A stretch of DNA of 64,000 nt, taken from the NCBI RefSeq assembly GCF_010389155.1, contig NC_057762.1, positions 8,543,513 through 8,607,512 of the forward strand, given 5' to 3'. The notes beneath the pieces are model-generated. The model did no database searches. It saw only the letters and a program-made list of their open reading frames with translations, and was not told the DNA's origin. Source of the stretch: Erigeron canadensis (Eukaryota; Streptophyta; Magnoliopsida; Asterales; Asteraceae). Below, one piece after another: positions 46,950-58,226 of the stretch; position 1 is the stretch's first letter, and each line of letters begins with the position of its first letter. Both the position numbers and the translations under genes were made by a program.

Positions 46950-48077
46950 AGAGGGATAATGGCATACGAATGTAACCATGTATGACAAAATGATTATGTA
47001 ATGTAATGACCTACTCGGGTGCCTATGTGGCTATGTGATGTATGCACTTATGTTTTTTGGGCTATGTGATGTATTTAACCGGGTACTGCAAGTTGTAACA
47101 GGTAATTTGGTAATAGTTTAAGGGATAATGGCATACAAATGTAAAATGTAACCACTTATGACAAAATGGTTATGTAATGTATCCGGCAAATTTACACTCT
47201 AGTCATAATCTCCAATGAGTTTTCTGTCAACACCATTCTTGAATACGTGTTAAACCAATACATTTCCATATAAACTCAAAATCGGGGAGTTAACAACAGC
47301 CTGACCAAGAATATATAAACTCAATTCTAGATCCGAAATCAAATTCTAATTGCAATTCAACGAAACAAATCAACCCAACATCCAGTTAAAGCTTTCCATA
47401 TAAACTCAATTCAATATATAAAAATTATATATATCAATAAAAATTATAGAAGATGAACATGAAAGGAAAAAACTCAGCAATCAACACTCGCAACCACCAT
47501 AATACCATTTTCCAGGTGACATAATCTCCAGCAACACCATTTCCGGCGAGTTGCCACATTTTTCCGGCGAAGTGTTTGACGGTTAATTTTTGGCTAGAGG
47601 TTGTATGGAAGTCATTTTTGAGTCGATTGCCACCGGTCTCAATTCTCAAGTTCTAATTCGAAGTAATGTGGGAGAAATCGTGACTTTTAGTTTTCCGGCA
47701 AAGTTTTCCAGCCAGCGTGTACTGTTAAAACCGTCTTTTTTAGCATATATATGTATATTTAAGTTTTTTAGGGTTTCTTATATAGATAATCAAAAAGTCA
47801 GCCTTCACATGTACACGTCAACGTGAGTCAAAAAAGACAAAAAAAAAAGACCACCTTTACATTATACATATATAGATTTATATGATTATATATTTATATA
47901 TATGGGATAATGACATACGAATGTAACCACCTATGACAAGATGTTTATGTAATGTAGTGTGGTGACCGGTAACCTTTACAACAAGTAACACGATACATCA
48001 CATAACCCGAAAAATGAAGGATCTTACATCCCATAATCACTAGCGTAAGTCACTACATTACATAACCATGTTAACAC
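46950..48077. other. Repeat-rich intergenic region
   Basis: No gene. A unit like GATAATGGCATACGAATGTA followed by ACCACCTATGACAAAATG recurs near 46953, 47120 and 47906. CCGGCGA-rich patches occur at 47530-47720. Short open frames here look like chance. Confidence 0.5.
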
Positions 48078-48266
48078 AGTAAAACCTGACTACAAACCAA
48101 ACTGACCCTGGTATTTTTTTGGCAAAAAGTGATCCAGGTCAACCTGTAAAACCGGTCTGTTTTGGTCAATAGTAGAATTGTTTGCTTCGAGTCGCATTAG
48201 TTACTCAACCCAAATGACCAGGCCTTTTTTATCTGGTAGTTAAAAACATTGTTTTCCGTTATATAG
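48078..48266 (+). pseudogene. Copy of the last ~190 bp of PUS7-like intron 18
   Basis: Highly similar to 44750-44940. The match ends at the AG that is the intron 18 splice acceptor; exon 19 is absent. It lies 2.3 kb downstream of the gene's stop codon. Confidence 0.8.
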
Positions 48267-48484
48267 GTAGTGCAACTATTTTCTTGTTTTGATTGTTCTA
48301 ACAAAATTTCAACATCACATAACTCTTACGATTGTCTTAGTAAATCACTAGAACCATCTGTGGCAAAGAATATGAATAATATTACAATTACAATTAATAT
48401 AAAATCTTTATATTAGTATATAAAACAAAAACAAACAAAGATAGAAACGAATGAACATTCACAAACATAAGGACTAAGTATCCT

Positions 48485-48760
48485 TATATGTAACAATGAC
48501 AAAATGTTTATAGTAGGAACAAATTAACGGTTGTGGACATTGTATGTTAACATTTGGTAATTTTCTAAATTATGTAATATCATATATGTCGTAACCCATA
48601 TGAGCTGCCACATTCGTTCGGTTACATGACTTGAAGATTTTTACATAGTTGTCCACATACAATGTTCAAAACCTTAGTTCGTTCATACTACAGACATTTA
48701 ATCATAAGTAGTTACATTCTAAAATACTTAATGTCACGTAGGTACATTTCACGTTTACTT
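48485..48760. mobile_element. Family-2 MITE, third copy
   Basis: Contains the same interior as 39601-39880 (AACCTTAGTTCGTTCATACT, then a TAGTTACATTC arm). Terminal bases are eroded. Confidence 0.55.
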
Positions 48761-49672
48761 AAGTGTACATCTCCATCTACTAAAAGTAGGGGTGGTTGTC
48801 ATATATAGATTGAAACAAACAAGAACAAACTTTCCACATAACATCCGGTCAAAATTTTCAATGGGTTTATATTCCTAGTGACACTATATACCAATAACTA
48901 AAAATTCCAATCATACAACTTTATAACCCAAATTTATATAAGTTCCACCACCAAAATTAATAATCAGAAAACAATATACATTCATCACCATTAGAATGTA
49001 TGAAGAACCGAAACATATATGAACACATAAAATGAAAACATATATGATAATATGAACACGTAAAATTTACACAATAAAATACCCATACGCAGGCAACAAG
49101 AGAGCTTAGTTAGTCATCTTCACTAGCAAGAACAACAGAACACGAATCTAACAATAGCTATAACTGATCTTGACAAGATGTCACAACAATCATGAACGGA
49201 AAACTAGTTAACTAAAGGATTGATCCCAAAATAAAATCAATAATATCACCATGACATTTCTCATAACAAAACAATTAGACATCACTTACATAACCAAGTA
49301 AGTAAGTAACTGCTCAGTGCCGCCTTCTGCGGGTTTTGAGCCCCAATACCTCGACGGTGTATGGGGGAGGTTAAGATGTAGGCAGACCTTACCTCTACCT
49401 AAGTAGAGAGACTGCTTTCAGTTTCTACCTAAATGGTAGAAAATGCCCTCCAACCTTAGAATACTAATTCCTAAAAACTAATTTAAACTAAAGCTTATCT
49501 TTGAGTGAAAGAGGTTAGAGTCTAGAAGAATCACATAAGTGTCTAAAATCTTCTTTTGTTCTTCTTGAATTCAAGTTTCATACGCACACATGTAAATCTT
49601 TCTTAGTTTCTTGTGAAATCTAGTTATTGCGATGATTATCAGTTCATTTTCAACTAGTAGTAGAGTTATGAG
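48761..49672. other. Intergenic DNA with a SINE/LINE-like fragment
   Basis: No gene. A fragment at about 49315-49440 (GGTGTATGGGGGAGGTTAAG, then GCAGACCTTACCTCTACC) resembles a widely dispersed plant SINE or RTE-type LINE segment. The assignment is from memory. Confidence 0.35.
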
Positions 49673-50113
49673 TGTTGGAACCACGTTAGTGTGATCGTCA
49701 CTGATCGTTTATCATTCCTGATATGATAATTGACGATAACTGAAATCCCTATGTCTAAGTAAATATATGATGGGCGTATTTACTCTTAGGACTAATGGTA
49801 CACACATTAAACACCAGAAGGGTTGAATGTGTAAATACTAAAAGGTTGAATGTGTAGTTACTCTCATTATAAATAGAGTGTAATTAACCCTAAGTTTAGG
49901 TTAATCCCTACACATAATAAAACCCTAAATTCGTGTGTTCTCTCCTCTCAAATTCGTGCATCACTTACAGCCGAATTCAACCATCCAATTATTATTCAAT
50001 CACATTGTTTTGGGAACCCGAATTCAATGGCAACTATGTTTAATGCCCGTACAGGTTCCACAAGATCATCTGGTGAGTATTTTCCCTTGAATCAAACCAT
50101 GTTTATTCCAACA
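49673..50113 (+). repeat. 5' LTR of the plus-strand copia element
   Basis: A 441-bp LTR starting TGTTGGAA and ending TTCCAACA (perfect 8-bp inverted ends). TATAAATA lies at 49868-49875. The first AUG after the presumed start site is at 50027, inside the LTR. Confidence 0.85.
50027..50072 (+). CDS. Predicted first coding exon of the copia gag, inside the LTR
   Basis: Fifteen codons plus one base (MATMFNARTGSTRSS). They end at a strong donor, CTG/GTGAGTAT (donor at 50073). Spliced to the acceptor TTTCCAATGTAG at 51499, the frame enters Gag at 51500 exactly. Gag itself has no in-frame ATG: an in-frame TGA lies at 51469 and the first Met would be 66 residues into the domain. Unspliced, this frame stops at 50215. 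Confidence 0.6.
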
Positions 50114-50115
50114 TG

Positions 50116-50128
50116 TGGTATCAGAGCC
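50116..50128 (+). promoter_or_regulatory. Primer-binding site (initiator tRNA-Met)
   Basis: TGGTATCAGAGCC, two bases after the LTR end. This is the standard PBS of plant copia elements. Confidence 0.9.
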
Positions 50129-50204
50129 ACGTTACGAAGTCCTATCATGTTTTTGGTTCGATTTCGAGGGTTTTCGCGAGCTCAGAAAGTGCAGAATCGA
50201 AGAA

Positions 50205-50560
50205 TTTCGTGCTGACGTCACATGAACTTCGTGTTGACATCATCACGAACTTATTCCTTATACATTCTGACGTCATCACGAAGTCTGCACCTCTTCGCGC
50301 TTACATCATCACACGAAGTTCAACTATCTTCGCACGCGAACTCGTGCTTACGTCATCACGAGCTTATATACTCCTCGCGCTGACATAATCATGCGAACTT
50401 CAGTTCACTTCGCGCTTACCTCATACCACGAACTTCGTGCTGACGTCATCACGAACTAACGGTCTCTTCGTGCTGACGTCATCACTTATGATGCCTTCGT
50501 GCTTATGTTGTCACGACTCATTGTTACTTCGTGCTAACGGATTCACGAGTTATGACTTGA
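50205..50560. repeat. Leader minisatellite of CRE-like palindromes
   Basis: About ten degenerate units of TTCGTGCTGACGTCATCACG with the palindromic core TGACGTCA and CGTG/CACG arms. At least four copies of the core are exact. TGACGTCA is the binding core of plant TGA/CREB-type bZIP factors, and each unit can also form an RNA hairpin. Confidence 0.85.
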
Positions 50561-50704
50561 GTTCGTGTTGTACTGAAGAAGATTTTAGTTGATGAATGTG
50601 TTCGTGCTTAGTATTTTACCTTATAATTTTGTGGCTAAATTTCTCTCTTATTTTCAAAAATACTTTTTTCTGAGACATTTTTAACATAGCACTTTAAGGG
50701 TAAA

Positions 50705-50835
50705 AATTTTGGGCGCGCTGACCTGGCTCCCAGCCAGGGGCTCTGCCCCTTGGACCCCACCAGGGGCTGCCGCCCCTTGGACCCGCTCCCAGGGGCGTTG
50801 CCCCCGGACCCCCGTAGTGTGTGGGGGGCTTCGCA
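50705..50835. repeat. Three tandem GGGGC/GCCCC hairpin units in the copia leader
   Basis: Three successive units of the form CAGGGGC-n-GCCCCTTGGACCC, of about 24-30 bp, in DNA that is otherwise about 35 percent GC. Confidence 0.8.
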
Positions 50836-51499
50836 CTAATGTACATGATTTATCATTTGTGCCCAAAGGTCAAATGTAATCGCATGTTGCATTCTTTTCC
50901 TTTTGCATAATGGACACTTGGTATATTGATTCTGCCCAAAGGTGATTTAATATACTTTGTGTGCTTAAAGGAACATCTTTTCATGCATAATATACACGAT
51001 TTTTATTTTTGTGCCCAAAGGTCAAAAGATAAGCGTTGTATTGCATGATCTAATGCTCATTTGTACTTAGATATTAGTTACTTCTGCCCAAAGGTGATGT
51101 AAAATCTAAGTAGAGCCTTATGTTAACTTATTGTTTTGGTGTTTACAATAGGTTTACTTATGACAAGCTTCATTAGTATAATGGTCTTAGTCTCATTGCT
51201 TTTAGGAACATTACTTTAGCCTCTTACGTATTTTAGGCATTACTTTAGTTCCATTACTTTTAGAAACATTACTTAATAAGCCTTAGATATCTAATTATGT
51301 TACTTGTAGGAATATTAAAATTAGCTCTTTGTTAGTTTTATGCATTACTTTAGTTCCCTTAGTTTTATAGATATTGCTTAGTCTGCCTTAGATAGCTAAT
51401 TGTGTCACTATAATCTTATTGCCCTTAGTTTTAGGCATTAATTTATTAATCTTCTATTACTTGTATCATGAATTTATATCCTCCTTATTTCCAATGTAG

Positions 51500-53144
51500 T
51501 ACCTACTCTTGGCATTCAGCCACTTACCGGTGCAAACTACACTGCTTGGAAAGATCAATTAGATCTTACTCTAGGGTACCTTGACCTTGACTATGCCATT
51601 CGTAATGATGAACCCGCTGCTATTACTGAGAACTCTACTGCAGAACAGAGAGCAGCATTTGAGAAGTGGGATAAGGCGAATCGCTTGTCACTTATGACGA
51701 TTAAGAGCTCCATTCCCCTTGGTCTTCGAGGAGCTATCTGTTAGGTCCAGATTTACTGGATTCGCTCCAGACGTGACTACTGGAGCCCTCTGAAGATTTG
51801 TCCAGAAATTATGTGAAGACCAGTGAACAACTTACTTGTATAGAAATCTGGATTCCACCAGATTTGTTCACTGGACTTCACTCCAGTCAAGATCTTTCTA
51901 CTGAAGAACATTCTCACTGAAGTCGAAGACTGAAGTCTGAAGAAAGAAGTCTGACAAATAGCGGAGCTCACTGGAAGACTTACCAGATCTCCTGACTGGA
52001 GTCCTTATCAGTGTTCTAGACCTTACAAGTCTGAACACTGATTACGAGGAATTGACTTTATGCCTTTACATGCCTTTAACCGGACAATCCATTTGTCTTT
52101 TGTTAAAAGCCTTACACGCATGTAAAGGTGGTTGGTTAATTAGAAGACAAGTCACTATCATGTGACTTTATTCTTGTACTTTAATCAATGCTTTTAAGGA
52201 ATTAAAGTAATTTCCTTAAATGCATGTAACCATATTTTGTACGGCAAAAAGAATATTATATTTATTCTTTTTGCCTATAAATACCAAGTCACTTCCTCGT
52301 CCAAATTACATACTTTTGCAATTTGGTGCCTTTGCTCAAATACTCTTGATCTAAACAGTCATACTTCACAACTTTAAGTATTTCGATCAAAGAGTTTATT
52401 TAGCAAAGATTAGATCACTTGTAATTCATAGGTTGTTTAGATACTTACTTTGTAATATCTTGTTCCGCAACAACCTTGTATTTTATTTAACATCAATAAA
52501 TAGAATACACTTGAAAATTACATTTTGTCTCACCATTTACTTACTTGCTTATCTTTATATTGCCTAAGTATGTATTACGTTATATATATTCTTGCATTTA
52601 TATTTATTGTAATACTAGTCCATTCTAGTGCTTACTTGAAGTTTCATACTAGTCCTATCTAGTGATTACTTGACTTGTTATTCTACACTTGTGGGTTAAA
52701 CCATCGAGTGAGGGACTTTACACTATCCCTGAGTCTGAAAAAGTTAAAAATTACCTCAAATCTGTTGAAGATTACTTCAAGGGATCGTCTAAAGCGCATG
52801 CAAGCAGCTTAATGCTAAAGATGCTTACTCTGAAATATGATGGAAGTAGCGGTGTCCATGAACACATAATGAAAATGAGTGACATGGCGAACAAGCTTAA
52901 GACTCTTGAAATGGAAGTCTCTGATAATTTTCTTGTGCATTTCATAATGACATCATTGCATGCTCAATTTGATGCCTTCAAAATTAACTATAATGCTCAG
53001 AAGGATAAATGGAAGATGAGTGAACTGATTGCAATGTGTCAACAAGAAGAGGATCGCCTTAAGCTCGAGAAACTTGAAGCTGTTCACCTTACTACCACTG
53101 CTAATTCTAAGAAGAGGAAGGGTAACAACAGTAACAAGACTTGA
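51500..53144 (+). pseudogene. Copia gag, interrupted by a solo LTR
   Basis: The N-terminal part (51500-51738) has the copia Gag landmarks LTGANYTAWKDQ and LGYLDLDYAIRNDEP. It resumes in the same frame at 52728 after the LTR and its duplicated CTATC, with the UBN2-type region (KLKTLEMEVSDNFLVHFIM, then YNAQKDKWKMSELI). It ends at TGA (53142-53144), where a Trp codon would be usual by context, so this is probably a G-to-A mutation. Confidence 0.85.
51739..52722 (+). mobile_element. Solo LTR inside the copia gag
   Basis: A 984-bp segment from TGTTAGGTCCAG to GGGACTTTACA, flanked by CTATC at 51734-51738 and 52723-52727. TATAAATA at about 52276 on the plus strand gives its direction. Removing it with one CTATC restores the host gag frame, which confirms the boundaries. 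It carries many short CTGGA/TGAAGAC repeats at 51740-52020. Confidence 0.9.
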
Positions 53145-54167
53145 AAGAAAGCTTCAAAGATCAGTCCTGGTGCAGTTACCTCTAGCTCTAATGTCTTGAA
53201 CATCAAATGTAAGTTCTGTCGTACTCAAGGGCATATTCAGAAAGATTGCCCTAAGTTCAAGGAATGGCTAGCTAAGAAAGGTAACGTACTTTATGTAATA
53301 TTTGAGTCTTTTACGACTGATGTTCCTGTTAATACATGGTGGGGTGACTCTGGTTCTATGGTTCATGTGACTAACTCAATGCAGGGATTCCATACAATCC
53401 AAAAGCTACCAAAGGGCCAAAGAAAACTTAGAGTTGGAAGCGGTGATCTTTTAGATGTCGAAGCCATGGGAACTTATGTTTTACATATGAGCACTGGAAA
53501 ATGTATTAGACTAGTAGATACCTTATATGTACCGAGGATTACTCGGAACCTCGTATCTATTTCTAGACTAGACATTGAAGGTTTTGTCATAATTCATGGT
53601 TTCGGAAAGATTACTATTACTCTTAATAATGAATTGCTTGGTCATGGTTTCTTGGATGCATTACTGTATAAATTAGAACTAGATCACAATTTCTCACAAT
53701 CTTTGTTGTCTTTTAATGTTGATGATATAACAAAAACAAAGACAAAATCACCTAAGCAGCAAGAGAATTCCTCCATGTTGTGGCATAAACTTCTTGGTCA
53801 CATCTCACGAGATCGTATGACAAGACTCGTAAAGGATGGAATCTTACCTTCTCTTGACTTTAGTGATTTTGGAACATGTATTCAATGCCTCAAAGGCAAA
53901 ATGGCTAAAGGGAATAAGAAAGGAGCCACTAGAAGTTCCAACTTGTTGGAAATAATTCATACTGATATCAGTGGTCCTTATCCCGTTTCCATTACAGGGC
54001 ATACTTCATTTATTACATTTATTGATGATTATTCACGTTATATTCACCTTTATTTGATTAAGGAAAAGTCTGAATCCTTACAAACTTTTATTGATTTTAA
54101 AACTTTGGTTGAAAATCAACTTGAATGTAAAATAAAAGTTGTCAGATCAGACAGAGGTGGTGAGTAT
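53145..54167 (+). pseudogene. Copia nucleocapsid end, protease and integrase N-terminal half
   Basis: Zinc knuckle CKFCRTQGHIQKDC (CX2CX4HX4C), protease active site DSGSMVHVTN, integrase HHCC (LWHKLLGHISRDRM, CIQCLKGKMAK), and integrase core with the first two acidic residues (HTDISGPY, RSDRGGEY). The frame is cut at 54167 by the Athila-type insertion. The region is in frame with gag apart from the TGA stop. Confidence 0.9.
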
Positions 54168-55688
54168 TGATAAGCCTCAAATTGTACATATTTCCCTAGA
54201 CCGAATTGGACGTTTTGTACTAGTTTTATAGCCGTTTATACTTGTTTTGTGGTGCGTTATGGTATTTGCTAGTGGTTTCAGGCCTACAGCAGGTATATTG
54301 CTTCCAAATGGTAGAAAATAGCTCAGAAGTAGTCCATATGCACTAACGGAAGAAGAACGTAGATGGAAATCAGAAAAACTTGGAAAACTGATGATGACTC
54401 GCGGCGCGAGCAGGTTCTCGCGGCGCGACCCTGTTGTTTTTGACCTTGGCGGCGCGACTGGCGAGACTCGCGACGCGCAAAAATCCCCTGATCAAATGTG
54501 ACTCAAAATTGCTACTTCTCGCGGCGCGAGTGTGTGGCTCACGGCGCGACCAGCAGGGGGTCTGACAGATTTTCTCTCTCTTAAAGTATAAATACCTTCC
54601 ACTACTCAACCCAAACCCTAGTCTTGGACACTTTAGCCTCCACACTTAACTCATAGCTGTTTTCAAGGGTTTTCATCATTTCAACAACATTTTTGAAGAT
54701 TTGAAGATTGATTTTAGCACTAGTTACTTGTCGAAGCTCAATTGTAATCTTGATTTGAATCTTTTCTTCATATTTGGTACATTATGTTTTCCTTTCTATT
54801 TAAATCTTTAGCTTTTAACATTATGAGTAGCTAAATCCTTATACATCTATGAAGATGAAGTGAAACAATTAGTTATGGTTGCATAGTATTTTGAATTCAA
54901 GTTGGTTTTACTTAACATTTTGTCAAGATCTTAATGAAGTGATTTCTTCTACTTAAATTTATGTTCTTGGTGATATTTGTGTTCTTCAATATTGGTACTA
55001 GTTGAATGCAAGTATTATTTTAGTTGTTTGTCTATGAACAACTTTTGCTAGGTCATGGTATGATAGTAAAGAATATAAGTTTAATAGAAATTACTTTGTT
55101 AAGTGAATTTAATGGTTGGTGGTACCACGTTTCTTTCACAGAGATAAAATTGTTATTTAGATAATCAAACGAACTAGTTAGTTCAAGGAATTGTAATAGG
55201 GTTGGTGGTACCACTTGTTGCAAGAAATTGGGTTGATTAGGTGATTGAGTAAATTTTACAAACGTTGTGCACCCGTTTGTGCTTTTGACTTGTCACGATT
55301 ATTGTCACCAACATTATTGAACTTTGAGCTTAAACCATATGCAACCTAAACTTCTTGTGTAGCGGATTCGACATAGATGGCTTTTTAATTATTTGTTACA
55401 ACTCAAACTATTTTCGCATACTCTCAATTGACACCGGTTGAGTATTTCATTTATTTTACTTGTCGATTAATTAGCTTTCTGAAACGCAAAGTGACAACTC
55501 GGCCACAAACCAAACTTTCTCTTGATTTACATTTTTACAACTTTAAGTACAACATTCAGTCCTTGTGTTCGATCCTGGTCTTACCAATTAACTATATTAC
55601 ATACGAATGGATACACTGCCCGTAAGTGTGTGGTAGTCAGTAAGCGGTAGATCTTGTTATAAATTATTAAACTCGATTTCACACACCA
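54168..55688 (+). repeat. 5' LTR of the Athila-type element
   Basis: A 1,521-bp LTR starting TGATAAGCC and ending TTCACACACCA, with TATAAATA at about 54589. A cluster of CTCGCGGCGCGA-type repeats lies at 54400-54550. Its last 618 bp match 60422-61039 closely. Confidence 0.85.
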
Positions 55689-56614
55689 TTATTAGCCCCG
55701 CAATTGACACTTTCACCGTGAAAGGCAACCACTTGCAAATGGTCAAGGATTTATGTTTTGACGGGAGAAACAAGAGGGATCCTCATGAGCATCTCGACAA
55801 GTTTGAGATGATTTGCAACTTGTTCAACTATGGGGAGAACCAAGCTAACAATGTCAAGATGAAGCTTTTTCCTATGTCTCTAGCGGGGGAAGCTCACAAA
55901 TGGTTAAAAGGGTTGGCACCAAATAGTTTGACCACATGGGAGGCGGTTAGAGAAGCTTTGATTGAAAGGTTCTTTCCGGCAAATCGGGAAAGAGAACTTA
56001 GGCTTATAATCCGTTCTTTTAGGCAAGATGAGGATGAGTCCATTGTTGAAGCTTGGTTGAGAATGAAAGATCTTCTGTGGGAATGCCCCGGGCATGGGGT
56101 GAGTGATACCGAGATTGTTGGTATATTTTTGGATGGAATGAATATGGAAAGTTATGAGAGGATGGTCATGACTTGTGGGGGTAGTACTACTTATAAGACT
56201 TCTAGTGAGATTTGGAAGATGTTTGAGGATATGGCTAAGGCTCAAGTTTCTAGGTCTTCTAGTAGGGATCGTAGGGATAGAAGGACACGTAGAGTAGTAG
56301 CCCGGGTCGATGGGGGAGAGACATCCGAGGTGGTTAGTGAGATTAGAGCGCTCTCGAAGCACATGGATGAAAGGTTTTCCATGGTGGAAAACAATTTTGG
56401 AGGATTAGAGCGTGATGTTAAGATCATGGCCGGGGGGTGTGTTCATTGTGGTGGACCACATGATGCCGATGAATGTGATCAAATGGTTAGAGAAGACGTG
56501 AATTATGTGCACAACCAAAGATCCGGTCAATATCAACCGCTTTTCCAACGTGGTGGCAACTACCAAGGCCGTCACCAAGGTAACTCTTCAAACTCTTCTA
56601 ATTCTTTTTTCTAA
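55689..56614 (+). pseudogene. Athila-type gag, 5' truncated and frameshifted
   Basis: Open from the LTR junction without an ATG. Gag landmarks are RDPHEHLDKFEMICNLF, GEAHKWLKGL, ALIERFFPANRERELR and EAWLRMKDLLWECPGHG, then a CX2C-H-C knuckle-like VHCGGPHDADEC. It ends at a stop just after a six-T run near 56605; the protein continues in another frame (NNRGGNFQYRW), which indicates a one-base slip. Confidence 0.85.
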
Positions 56615-58226
56615 CAATCGTGGTGGCAACTTTCAATATAGGTGGCAAAAGGATGACAACCAAGGACCGCCTCAACAACAACAACCACCATCACCTCCAA
56701 AGCAAGATGACAATGGGGAGGAAGGATCACCCCTCATGGCCATGATGGCCAAGTTCTTGGATAAGCAAGAAAAAAGGGAGGAGGCTCAACAGAAGCGGAA
56801 TGCTTCAATGGAGAACTATTCGAAGCTTCTGAATGATAAGATTGGGGGTTTGCATATCAAGATCGATGAGAGCAACCGGAACAACCATGCTTTGATATCT
56901 AATTTGGAAAAGAGGTTGGATAGGATGGGGAACTCTAAAAGGCAGCCGGGTACACTTCCAAGTGACACCCAACAAAACCCGAATCAAGGCCAAGGAGGGT
57001 CGTGGAGACATGGGGATGACAAGTACAAAGGACCCCAACACCGTAACGAGACCGTAAATGCAATAACTACACGATCTGGTAAGGTAATCACCCCTCCTAA
57101 GGATAAATCTTTTGTTTCTAACGTTTCTCCTAGTGCAGAAAATTTTGATGAAGAGTTCGATGATGAAGTTGAAATGGAGTCACCACTGGTGGTGACTACT
57201 TCGGTTCCTAAAGCCACACCAATCAAGGAACCCGAAGTCAAGCCATACAAGCCAAAGGTTCCCTTTCCTCAACGTTTGAGGAAGGAAAAGCTTCAAGAAC
57301 AATACAACAAGTTCTTTGACATGATCAAGACGATGACGATCAATGTCCCACTAGTTGACCTTATTTCGGGCATGCCTAATTATGCCAAATTCATCAAGGA
57401 GCTAGTGATGGACAAGAAGAAGCTAGATGAAGCAAAGGCAACCTTCTTGAATGAAGAATGCTCGGCGGTAGTCAAAAACAAGCTTCCACCAAAGCTTGCC
57501 GATCCAGGGAGTTTTCTCATTGCTTGTTCATTTGGTACTAAATTGTCTTGTAAAGCTTTAGTCGATCTTGGGGCTAGCATCAATTTGATGCCATATTCAG
57601 TTTTTACCAAGCTTTCATTGGGGAAATTAAGGCCCACTAAGATGAGTATCCGCCTTGCGGATCATTCCTTTCAATACCCAATGGGGGTGGCCGAAAACTT
57701 GCAAGTGCAAGTAGGCAAATTTGTTTTTCTTGTTGATTTCGTGATTTTAGAAATGGAAGAGGACACCAAGGTGCCCCTCATTTTGGGCCGACCATTTTTG
57801 TACACCGCGGATGCTATCATTCGGGTAAAGGACAAGGAAATTTTCTTGGGTGTCGGGGAAGACCGTATTGTGTTTAAAATTGAAAAAGCTTTGAAACATT
57901 CTTATTCTTCCGATGACACTTGTTTTAGAATTGATGTTATAGATGATGCGGCCGAGTTAGAAAAATTGGAGCTTGTAGGTGTTGAAGATGACGCAAGCGA
58001 TGATAGATGGGCTAGCCTCGGTGAAAGGAATGTTGCTAGTGACCAAGTTGAAGAGATTGAGGAGATCTTGGCTCTTAGCATGGATGAAGCTCCATTGGAT
58101 AATGAGGAGTTTGAAGAAATTGAGGAAATCCCAAGTGGTAAGCTACCTACTTCGCTTGATAATCCTCAATGGTTGCTAAATGAACGGTCACCGGTTGGAG
58201 AGTTTGCATTGACTATCGTAGGTTGA
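56615..58226 (+). pseudogene. Athila-type gag end and protease
   Basis: Continues gag in the shifted frame (open 56505-58226). A Gln/Pro-rich linker is followed by the aspartic protease with LVDLGASINLMPYSVF and LILGRPFL (the DLGAS active site typical of Athila). After an acidic tail the frame ends TIVG-stop at 58226, while RT sequence begins in another frame at about 58180. The usual linker and the N-terminal RT fingers are missing, so a deletion of several hundred bases joined protease to RT. Confidence 0.85.

Larger units (their letters stand above)
50073..51499 (+). other. Predicted intron of the copia element covering PBS and leader
   Basis: A 1,427-nt GT-AG interval that includes the last 41 bp of the LTR, the PBS, the CRE-like palindrome array (50205-50560), a GC-rich hairpin triplet (50705-50835) and four TGCCCAAAGGT repeats (50850-51110). 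Removing it leaves an mRNA that could be translated but not reverse-transcribed. Confidence 0.5.

Noticed and set aside
50205..50560. CRISPR-like repeat array
   Set aside because: Repeats are degenerate and palindromic, have no constant spacers, and lie in the leader of a plant retrotransposon.
50681..50866. Minus-strand ORF in the copia leader
   Set aside because: Arises from the GC-rich hairpin units; no start context or family signal.
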